23,128 nucleotides of DNA, from positions 1 to 23,128 of the forward strand of contig JBCBJZ010000049.1 of assembly GCA_038522635.1 (NCBI GenBank). The letters are read 5' to 3'. Shown here piece after piece: positions 14,578 through 20,985 of the stretch; position 1 is the stretch's first letter; each line of letters begins with the position of its first letter. The position numbers were made by a program, and so were the translations under genes. Under the pieces are notes generated by a model. The model was not told the DNA's origin. It searched no databases and worked only from the letters and a program-made list of their open reading frames with translations. Source of the DNA: JBCBJZ01 sp038522635 (GTDB taxonomy: Bacteria; Pseudomonadota; Alphaproteobacteria; Rhizobiales; Hyphomicrobiaceae).

Positions 14578-15789
14578 CTAAAGACCAAGAACAGCTTTCG
14601 CGATGATGTTCTTCTGAATCTCGTTGGTCCCGCCGTAAATCGAGATCTTGCGCCAGTTGAAATAACGCGGCGCAGCCGAGGCGGCATAGTCCGGCATGAT
14701 GGGTGGCTCGTTGTGCCCTATCTCTTCGGCTTCATCAGCGTAGGGCAGGGCATAGGGGCCAACCACCTCCATCAGAAGATCGGTGGTCGCCTGCTGGATT
14801 TCCGACCCCTTGATCTTGAGGATCGAGGACGCGGGGTCGGGCCGGCCATCACCGTTACGCTCGCGCGCAACGACACGCATTTGCGTCAGTTCGAGCGCCT
14901 TCAGATCGACCTCGATCGCGGCGACCTTCTCGCGGAACCGCGCGCTTTCAATAAGCGGCACACCGCCGTCGGTCTCCAGCGCGGCAAGGTCCTTGATGCG
15001 CCGGATGCGCTCCTTCGAGACACCCACCCGCGCGATGCCGACGCGCTCGTTGCCCAGCAGGAACTTGGCGTAGTCCCAGCCCTTGTTCTCTTCGCCGACG
15101 AGGTTCTCGACCGGCACACGCACGTTGTCGAAGAACACCTCGTTGACCTCGTGCCCGCCATCGATCGTCTGGATCGGACGCACCGTGATCCCGTCGCTCG
15201 CCTCCATATCGATCAGCAAGAACGAGATCCCCATCTGCTTTTTGGGCGCATCAGGGTTGGTGCGAACCAGGCAGAAGATCATGTTCGCGTACTGGCCAAG
15301 CGTGGTCCACGTCTTCTGGCCGTTGACGATGTAGTGGTCGCCATCGCGCACCGCGCTGGTTTTCAAGGAAGCGAGATCGGAGCCCGCACCTGGTTCGGAA
15401 AACCCCTGGCACCACCAGTCGTCGAGGTTTGCGATGCGCGGCAGATAGCGCTTCTTTTGTTCTTCGTTGCCGAACTGGATGATGACCGGGCCGACCATGC
15501 TCGTCCCGAACGACAAGGGCATGGGGGCGGGCGCCTGCATGATCTCATCGTAAAAAATGTAGTGCTGGACGGGCGTCCAATCAGTCCCACCCCATGGGGC
15601 TGGCCAATGCGGCACCGCCCACCCCTTCTTGTTGAGAATGCGCGTCCATGTGATGAGATCATCGCGGCCCGCGTGGCTCGACATGCCCTGGCGCAAATCA
15701 GCGCGGATCGCATCGGGAAGGTTGTCGCGGATGAACTGGCGCACCTCGTCGCGAAAGGCGCGCTCAGCGGGTGTGAAATTCAGATCCAT
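14578..15789 (-). CDS. Acyl-CoA dehydrogenase, PimC-like
   Basis: This FAD enzyme would introduce an alpha-beta double bond in an acyl-CoA, passing electrons to ETF. From ATG 15789 (AGGAG about nine bases upstream) it has 403 residues. It begins DLNFTPAERAFRDEVRQFIR and contains GWAVPHWPAPWGGTDWTPVQ, CQGFSEPGAGSDLASLKT and NGQKTWTTLGQYA, which resemble the large subunit of pimeloyl-CoA dehydrogenase (PimC) and related enzymes. The C-terminal motif is IYGGTNEIQKNIIAK; in medium-chain enzymes the position before GT carries the catalytic Glu, here it is Gly386, so the base must come from elsewhere or from a partner. PimC normally has a PimD partner, which is not in this window. A longer frame to 15861 is disfavoured because its first 24 residues lack family similarity. 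Confidence 0.88.
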   Translation of the reverse strand: MDLNFTPAERAFRDEVRQFIRDNLPDAIRADLRQGMSSHAGRDDLITWTRILNKKGWAVPHWPAPWGGTDWTPVQHYIFYDEIMQAPAPMPLSFGTSMVGPVIIQFGNEEQKKRYLPRIANLDDWWCQGFSEPGAGSDLASLKTSAVRDGDHYIVNGQKTWTTLGQYANMIFCLVRTNPDAPKKQMGISFLLIDMEASDGITVRPIQTIDGGHEVNEVFFDNVRVPVENLVGEENKGWDYAKFLLGNERVGIARVGVSKERIRRIKDLAALETDGGVPLIESARFREKVAAIEVDLKALELTQMRVVARERNGDGRPDPASSILKIKGSEIQQATTDLLMEVVGPYALPYADEAEEIGHNEPPIMPDYAASAAPRYFNWRKISIYGGTNEIQKNIIAKAVLGL

Positions 15790-15956
15790 GGGCGGGGCTC
15801 CTGCCGCTTTCTTAATATGGCGTTGGCTGGAACCATGCCCGTTTCGCCGCGGCACGTCCATGCGATAGACTGGCTTACGCCGGGGTGGCGCGGCGTCGGC
15901 CTTGCTGGTTTAGCTTCCCCCCATGACAAGCCCGATGCATGTGAGGAGCCCAACGC

Positions 15957-17357
15957 ATGGCGCGCACCATGTTCGACAAAATCTGGGATGCCCATGTGGT
16001 CGCCGATTTGGGCGAAGGCACCGCGCTGCTGCACGTCGACCGCCATCTGCTGCACGACTTAAGCGGCGGCAATGGCCTTGATCTCCTTAAGGCGCGCGGG
16101 CTCAGCGTCCGCAGCCCGCATCTGACGTTCGCCGTGCCCGACCACGCGGTTTCAACGCAACCCGGCCGCACCGATGGAAGCGTGGACGTCAGCGCCAGAT
16201 TGGTCCCGCGGCTGCGCACCCACACCGCCCGTCACGGGATTAAGTTGTTCGACATCAATGACCGCGAACAGGGCATCGTCCACGTGATCGGCCCTGAACT
16301 GGGGCTGAGCTTGCCCGGCCTGCTCATCGCTTGTGGCGACAGCCATACCTCGACCCATGGCGGCATTGGAGCGATGGCGTTCGGCATCGGGTCAACGGAG
16401 CTCATGCACGTGCTCGCGACGCAGACGCTCGTGCAAAAGCGCCCCCGCACGATGCGCGTCACGTTTACCGGCATGCCGGGCCAGGGCATCACGCCAAAGG
16501 ACATGATCTTGCACCTGATCGGGACGCTGGGCGCATCGGGCGGTGATGGTTATGCGGTAGAATACGCAGGTGATGCGATCCGCGCCCTCTCGATCGAGGG
16601 CCGGCTGACCGTCTGCAATATGTCGATCGAGTGGGGTGCGAAGATCGGCATGGTCGCGCCCGATGACAAGACGTTCGCGTTTCTTGAGGGCCGTCCCTAT
16701 GCGCCCAAGGGGCCGCGTTGGGATGAGGCGCTTTCCGCCTGGCGCACCCTGCGAAGCGATGAGAACGCGCATTTCGACCGCGATGAGACGATCGATGCCG
16801 CACGCATTGAACCGCAGGTGACGTGGGGGACATCGCCCGAACACACGATCAGCGTCAGCGCGCGCATCCCTGATCCCGAAGACGCGCCCGATGCGACACG
16901 CCGTGACGCGTGGACGGCAGCGCTCGCCTATATGGGGCTGAAACCGGGCGCGCGCATCGCCGGCACACCGGTGGATCACGTGTTCATCGGCTCTTGCACC
17001 AACGGGCGGCTCAGCGACCTTGAAGATGCAGCCAGGGTCGTGTCTGGCAAATCCTGCGCGCCGAGCGTACGCGCCTGGGTGGTTCCTGGCTCGCAACAGG
17101 TCAGCGCGCAAGCCCGCGCGCAAGGGATCGATCGCATCTTCACCGACGCGGGCTTTCACTGGCGTGAGCCGGGCTGCTCGATGTGCGTCGCCGCCAACGG
17201 CGAGACCGTCCCACCGGGCGAGCGCGCGATGTCGACCACCAACCGTAACTTTGCCGGGCGGCAAGGGCCACGCGCCCGCACCCACTTGGCAAGCCCCGCG
17301 ATGGCGGCGGCGGCGGCCGTTGCCGGGTGCATCACCGATGTGCGCACAAGCCTCTGA
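15957..17357 (+). CDS. leuC: Aconitase-family large subunit, 3-isopropylmalate dehydratase-like
   Basis: This is a [4Fe-4S] hydro-lyase subunit that, with the LeuD subunit, isomerises 2-isopropylmalate to 3-isopropylmalate, or an analogous hydroxy acid. It has 466 residues, the same length as E. coli LeuC. Cluster ligands are Cys347 (IGSCTNGR), Cys407 and Cys410 (GCSMC). Other landmarks are ACGDSHTSTHGGIGAMAFGIG (125-145) and STTNRNFAGRQGP (426-438). A GAGGAG ribosome binding site (15943-15948) precedes ATG 15957. leuD follows after 149 bases. Neither leuB nor leuA is nearby; the neighbours are an acyl-CoA dehydrogenase, an Ldh2-type dehydrogenase and a TRAP importer, so this copy may serve carboxylate catabolism instead of leucine synthesis. 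Family membership is firm, substrate is not. Confidence 0.9.
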   Translation: MARTMFDKIWDAHVVADLGEGTALLHVDRHLLHDLSGGNGLDLLKARGLSVRSPHLTFAVPDHAVSTQPGRTDGSVDVSARLVPRLRTHTARHGIKLFDINDREQGIVHVIGPELGLSLPGLLIACGDSHTSTHGGIGAMAFGIGSTELMHVLATQTLVQKRPRTMRVTFTGMPGQGITPKDMILHLIGTLGASGGDGYAVEYAGDAIRALSIEGRLTVCNMSIEWGAKIGMVAPDDKTFAFLEGRPYAPKGPRWDEALSAWRTLRSDENAHFDRDETIDAARIEPQVTWGTSPEHTISVSARIPDPEDAPDATRRDAWTAALAYMGLKPGARIAGTPVDHVFIGSCTNGRLSDLEDAARVVSGKSCAPSVRAWVVPGSQQVSAQARAQGIDRIFTDAGFHWREPGCSMCVAANGETVPPGERAMSTTNRNFAGRQGPRARTHLASPAMAAAAAVAGCITDVRTSL

Positions 17358-17424
17358 TGCAGGACGATCGCGCTCCCTTTGCAGAACGTGAACCGTCTGG
17401 CCTTTCGATCAAGATCATCTTCAG

Positions 17425-17469
17425 TCGAGCCATCGGACTCACTTGAAGTGATGCCTCGATCGCCCGATG
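17425..17469 (+). promoter_or_regulatory. Structured leuC-leuD spacer with overlapping alternative stems
   Basis: An inner hairpin TCACT-TGA-AGTGA spans 17439-17451. CATCGG (17431-17436) can pair with CCGATG (17464-17469), and TCGAG (17425-17429) can pair with CTCGA (17455-17459). The two outer pairings interleave, so they would be alternatives or a pseudoknot. Any regulatory role is inferred. Confidence 0.35.
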
Positions 17470-17506
17470 ACCTAAGCCGGCAACCATGACCGAGGAACCC
17501 AACCCC

Positions 17507-18127
17507 ATGGACCCGTTCCACGCCACCACCGGTCCCGCCTGCCCTTTGATGGCGGCCAACGTCGATACCGATGTGATCGTGCGCATCCAGCGCCTTACCG
17601 ATCTCGAACCAGACGCGCTCGGCCCTTATGCCTTTGAGACGTGGCGCTACCGGCCCGATGGCACGCCGGACCCCGCTTTCGTGCTCAACCGTCCGCCATG
17701 GACGGACGCGACGATCCTGCTCGCGGGACCCAATTTCGGCTGCGGCTCCTCGCGCGAAGGGGCGGTCTGGGCGCTGAAGGCGTTCGGCATCCGCGCGATC
17801 ATCGCGCCCAGTTTCGGCGCCATCTTCTACAACAACATGTTTCAGAACGGCATGATGCCGGTGGTCTTGCCGGCGCCCGACATCGAAGCGTTGGCGGGCA
17901 TCGCGCGCGCGCAGCCCGACGCGCCGTTTCAGGTCGACCTGCAGCGCCAGGTGGTTGTGCCGCCTAACGGAACGCCGCTGCCGTTTGAGGTGGAGGCGCG
18001 CCGACGCGAGGCGCTGCTCAACGGCCTCGATGATTTGGGCCTCACGCTCAAGCGCGATGCGCAGATCACCTCATTCGAAGGTGCTGATCGCCAGGCGCGC
18101 CCTTGGGCACACGAGCCCGGCGCCTGA
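17507..18127 (+). CDS. leuD: Aconitase-family small subunit, 3-isopropylmalate dehydratase-like
   Basis: This swivel-domain subunit pairs with the LeuC-like protein upstream. ATG 17507 is preferred over ATG 17486: it has GAGGAA (17492-17497) upstream and yields the family N-terminus MDPFHATTGPACPLMAANVDTD. The protein has 206 residues (E. coli LeuD has 201). Conserved parts are NVDTDVIV, FVLNRPPW, the substrate-loop motif GPNFGCGSSRE and APSFGAIFYNNMFQNGMMPV. After SSRE the sequence is GAVWAL, whereas E. coli LeuD has HAPWAL, so a His near the active-site Arg is replaced by Gly85. I recall GAVWAL-type proteins as second LeuD copies in several proteobacteria. That supports a paralogue with altered substrate, but this is inference. 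Confidence 0.9.
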   Translation: MDPFHATTGPACPLMAANVDTDVIVRIQRLTDLEPDALGPYAFETWRYRPDGTPDPAFVLNRPPWTDATILLAGPNFGCGSSREGAVWALKAFGIRAIIAPSFGAIFYNNMFQNGMMPVVLPAPDIEALAGIARAQPDAPFQVDLQRQVVVPPNGTPLPFEVEARRREALLNGLDDLGLTLKRDAQITSFEGADRQARPWAHEPGA

Positions 18128-18158
18128 TCGCGCAAGCGCACCGACCTCGATAGAGCGC

Positions 18159-19244
18159 CTATCCCGTTGCAGTAGCGATGCGCGCATCATCCAACCCGAC
18201 GTGACGCGCGGTGGCACAGATGGCGCCCCACGTCTCATCGGACAGGGTGACGCCACCAGCTTCACGCTCCGCGCGCCGCGCGATCTCAGGCTCGCCCGGC
18301 ACCATCACCGGCACACCCGCTTGCGCCGGCTGCGCGCTCTTCACGTAGGCAACGTAGCGGTCGATCTCATCGGGCATGAACGCGTCGGGATCGACCACCG
18401 CGGGATCGATGAAAAACGAGAGCATACCGTTGGCGAAGCGACGCCCTTCCAAGGTTGCGCCGGTCCCGGTCAGTGCGCCCCCCAGCATCTCGCACATGAA
18501 AGCGAGGCCTGAGCCCTTGTGATCCCCAAAGGCGCGGATCGCACCGGGGCCGCTTTTGTAATTGGGCACCTCGCCCTCAGGCACCGGACCGTAGAGCACG
18601 GCCGGGTCAGCGCTGATGCTACCGTCAGCATCGATGAGCGCGTTCGCAGGCAACGCTTTCCCGCCCTGGCTGGCGACCAGCACTTTGCCTTCGGCGACCA
18701 CCGAGGTGGCGAAATCCAGGATCAGCGGTGGCGCATCTTTTCGCGGCAGGCCGACGCTGTAAGGTGCCGTTGAAAACCGCCGCTGCGTGCCGCCGAACGG
18801 CGCGACCAAAATGCTACCGGCCGCGTTCACGAAATGCACCGAGACCAGCCCCTCTGCGGCCGCCATTTCAGCCCACTCCCCCACGCGCCCGATGTGGCCC
18901 GCATTGCGCAAAGCGATCGCCGAAAGCCCCATCGCTTTGCACTTCTCGATGCCGATCCGCGTCGCCTCGGGCGCACAGGTCTGACCAAAGCCGTACTGTC
19001 CATCGATCACCGCCAACACGGGCGTGTCGCTGACGATCTTGATCGGCTGATCGGGCAGGATTGAACCTTCTTCCTTCCACTGCACATAGCGCGGCACGCG
19101 CACCACGCCGTGACTGTCGTGCCCGGTCAGATTGGCGTTTACGAGGTAAAGCGCGATGCGCGCGGCCTCGGCCTGCGAGCACCCGATGCGCGCGAAAATG
19201 TCGGCAACAAAACGTTTCAACGCGTCGGCTTGAATGACGGCCAT
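18159..19244 (-). CDS. Ldh2/malate dehydrogenase-family oxidoreductase (YbiC/HcxB-like)
   Basis: This is a NAD(P)-dependent hydroxycarboxylate dehydrogenase of the Ldh2 fold, unrelated to Rossmann-type LDH, and interconverts 2-hydroxy and 2-oxo acids. From ATG 19244 it has 361 residues. The conserved GHDSHGVVRVPRY carries His45, the usual acid/base residue. Other parts match the E. coli YbiC (HcxB) layout as I remember it: ALRNAGHIGRVGEWAE, VSVHFVNAAGSILVAPFGG, LILDFATSVVAEGKV, FGDHKGSGLAFMCEMLGGAL and VPVMVPGEPE. It converges on leuD with a 31-base gap and is divergent from the small membrane ORF and TRAP genes. The substrate is likely the carboxylate moved by the TRAP system or a product of the LeuCD-like enzyme. 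A frame reaching 19316 adds 24 residues without family support. Confidence 0.9.
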   Translation of the reverse strand: MAVIQADALKRFVADIFARIGCSQAEAARIALYLVNANLTGHDSHGVVRVPRYVQWKEEGSILPDQPIKIVSDTPVLAVIDGQYGFGQTCAPEATRIGIEKCKAMGLSAIALRNAGHIGRVGEWAEMAAAEGLVSVHFVNAAGSILVAPFGGTQRRFSTAPYSVGLPRKDAPPLILDFATSVVAEGKVLVASQGGKALPANALIDADGSISADPAVLYGPVPEGEVPNYKSGPGAIRAFGDHKGSGLAFMCEMLGGALTGTGATLEGRRFANGMLSFFIDPAVVDPDAFMPDEIDRYVAYVKSAQPAQAGVPVMVPGEPEIARRAEREAGGVTLSDETWGAICATARHVGLDDARIATATG

Positions 19245-19448
19245 CGGGGTCCTCACTGATGGTGGTTGGCGGTGGGTTGCGTGTTCGATGAGACGGCGGG
19301 CGCGTACAAAATGCAATGGCCGACGCGCGGCAAGGCATCGACCGACAAACTTGCGGGCCGTGCAAAAATGATCAAGACTTGTCCTGCGAGAGAGTCATCA
19401 ACGACCCCGCACCACTTTACGATCGGCATCGAACGGGAGGTCTCGTGC

Positions 19449-19577
19449 ATGATCGCAGGCGATGACGGCAGCGAAAACAAAGTCTACGCGCCATGGTCGT
19501 GGATCGCAGGCTACGCGCTTGCGGTTGGCATCATGATGCTGATGTTTTCACTGGCAGCGGGGTTCGCTTGGGGCTGA
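19449..19577 (+). CDS. Predicted 42-residue single-span membrane peptide
   Basis: An ATG at 19449 has an excellent ribosome binding site, GGGAGG (19435-19440), eight bases upstream. The product has a short acidic start (MIAGDDGSENK), then YAPWSW and one hydrophobic span of about 20 residues (IAGYALAVGIMMLMFSLAAG), ending FAWG. A charged N-terminus followed by one clean helix and a well-placed Shine-Dalgarno argue for a real small membrane protein. In-frame sequence reaches back to 19266 but that extension has no comparable ribosome binding site or recognisable character. The gene lies 177 bases before dctP on the same strand and opposite the Ldh2-type gene. I do not recognise the family; function unknown. 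It could be a spurious frame. Confidence 0.5.
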   Translation: MIAGDDGSENKVYAPWSWIAGYALAVGIMMLMFSLAAGFAWG

Positions 19578-19592
19578 ACGCTGCAAGCTTGA

Positions 19593-19613
19593 GCCGGCAT
19601 CGCAAACGCCGGC
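19593..19613 (+). promoter_or_regulatory. Small GC stem-loop upstream of dctP
   Basis: GCCGGC occurs at 19593-19598 and 19608-19613. Being self-complementary, the two copies can form a 6-bp stem with a 9-base loop; they are also a direct repeat (GCCGGCATC). It begins 16 bases after the small ORF's stop. No T run follows, so an intrinsic terminator is not supported. Confidence 0.35.
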
Positions 19614-19754
19614 ATCATCCCCTCAACCGCCATCCCGCCCGCGTCCACGCACCATAGATGATCCGTTTGAACGCCAAAACTTCGCGGCGTGTGCTTCGGT
19701 ATGCGCCCTGAAGGTTCGCTCGACGAAGCCAACATCCTTGGGAGGATCACCACG

Positions 19755-20798
19755 ATGAAACGCACACTGGGTGCCCTTTTGCTCGCAGGCTTTGCCGCGG
19801 CAACCGCCCTACCGCAAGCGGCGGCTGCGAAGACGGTCACGTTGAAACTGCAGGCAAGCCAAAGCGCGGGCGATTTCACTTACCGCTATCTGACGGAGAA
19901 GTGGGCGCCGAAAATCGAGCAGATGTCGGGCGGCACGCTGAAGCTTGAGATCCTGCCGACGCGCGCCGTCGTCCCGCACCGCGAAACCATCGATGCGGTC
20001 GGCATCGGCATCCTGCAGGGCGACCTCAATGCGGTCTCATACTTCTCCGGCCGAGATCCGGTGTTCGCGATCATCGGTGACCTGATCGCCGGCTACGACA
20101 CGCCTGACCAGGTGCAGATGTTCTGCATGAACGGCGGCGGCAAAGAGATCCTGCAAAAGGCCTACGACAAGTACACGGGCGGCAAGGTCCACGTGATCGG
20201 CTGCGGTCCTTACGCGAAAGAGGCGCTGGTGTCCAAGACGCCGATCCGCGGGGTCGCCGACTTCAAGGGTGTCAAAATCCGGTCTCCTGAAGGGCTCGCC
20301 GCTGAGGTTTTCAAGCGGGTTGGCGCCAGCCCCGTCGCGCTGCCGTTCTCGGAAGTTTACACGTCGCTCGAGAAGGGCATCGTCGATGCCGCCGACGCGT
20401 CGGCTTACGTGAACAACGCGTCAAAAGGCATGCACAAGATCGCGCAGTACCCCATCTACCCAGGCATCCACTCGATGGCGGTCCTGCAGTTCATCATCAA
20501 CAAGGATACCTGGAACAAGCTGACGCCGGCGCAGCGCACGATCCTTGAGGTCTGGTACATGGCCGCCTACTCCGATCTGCGCCGCCATGCGGCCCTCAAG
20601 GACCGCGCGATGGTCGCCGACGACAAAGCGGGCAAGGGCACCGTCAAAGAGGTGATCGACTGGAGCCAGGCTGAGCGCGACAAGTTCCGGGCGATCGCTC
20701 AGAAGGCGTGGGCCGATTATGCGAAGCGTTCACCCCTCGCGAAGGAAGCCTACGACGCGCATGTGAAGTTCATGAAGCTTTACGGCCTGCTGAAGTGA
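19755..20798 (+). CDS. dctP: TRAP transporter periplasmic substrate-binding protein (DctP family)
   Basis: This is the extracytoplasmic receptor of a sodium-coupled TRAP importer. ATG 19755 with GGAGGA (19741-19746) upstream gives 347 residues starting with a Sec signal peptide: MKRT, a hydrophobic core (LGALLLAGFAAATALP) and cleavage near AAAA-KT. DctP landmarks are VKIRSPEGLAAEVFKRVGA, with Arg176 as the expected carboxylate-binding arginine, and PFSEVYTSLEKGIVDAAD. The segment YPIYPGIHSMAVLQFIINKDTW resembles the YPG region of 2-oxo acid and lactate receptors (TakP-like), which suggests a monocarboxylate ligand more than a C4-dicarboxylate. A longer frame to 19689 adds 22 residues before the signal peptide and is disfavoured. 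It is followed by a long inverted repeat and the permease gene. Confidence 0.92.
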   Translation: MKRTLGALLLAGFAAATALPQAAAAKTVTLKLQASQSAGDFTYRYLTEKWAPKIEQMSGGTLKLEILPTRAVVPHRETIDAVGIGILQGDLNAVSYFSGRDPVFAIIGDLIAGYDTPDQVQMFCMNGGGKEILQKAYDKYTGGKVHVIGCGPYAKEALVSKTPIRGVADFKGVKIRSPEGLAAEVFKRVGASPVALPFSEVYTSLEKGIVDAADASAYVNNASKGMHKIAQYPIYPGIHSMAVLQFIINKDTWNKLTPAQRTILEVWYMAAYSDLRRHAALKDRAMVADDKAGKGTVKEVIDWSQAERDKFRAIAQKAWADYAKRSPLAKEAYDAHVKFMKLYGLLK

Positions 20799-20808
20799 TC
20801 AGCGCTCC

Positions 20809-20869
20809 TCATCGGCGCGCGCAGGCTTGAACTTCTCAACGGGCTTCAAACGTCATGCCGCGCCGATGA
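20809..20869 (+). promoter_or_regulatory. Long inverted repeat in the dctP-dctQM spacer
   Basis: TCATCGGCGCG (20809-20819) is perfectly complementary to CGCGCCGATGA (20859-20869): 11 base pairs enclosing 39 bases. Inside, TTGAA (20827-20831) can pair with TTCAA (20845-20849). It begins ten bases after the dctP stop. The position fits an mRNA-stabilising or attenuating element that keeps receptor synthesis above permease synthesis. There is no T run. Confidence 0.6.
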
Positions 20870-20985
20870 TCGGGCCGTCGCGCGCCCGTCCGGCCTTCCC
20901 GCCCTGCGCACGTCAAGCGCGCGGGCGGGGGCCGCCTTCCGCTCCCGCGCCCTTCGCGCCCCTCACTCCCAAGCATGAGATCTCC

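Noticed and set aside
14545..16062. A 505-codon open frame on the plus strand across the acyl-CoA dehydrogenase gene
   Set aside because: It is antisense to a gene with clear family motifs, its translation is rich in His, Arg and Asp with no recognisable domain, and long antisense frames are expected in GC-rich DNA.
20827..20985. TTG 20827 as the start of the TRAP permease
   Set aside because: The added 53 residues are Arg/Pro-rich, come from within the inverted repeat region and precede the normal DctQ N-terminus; ATG 20986 is simpler.
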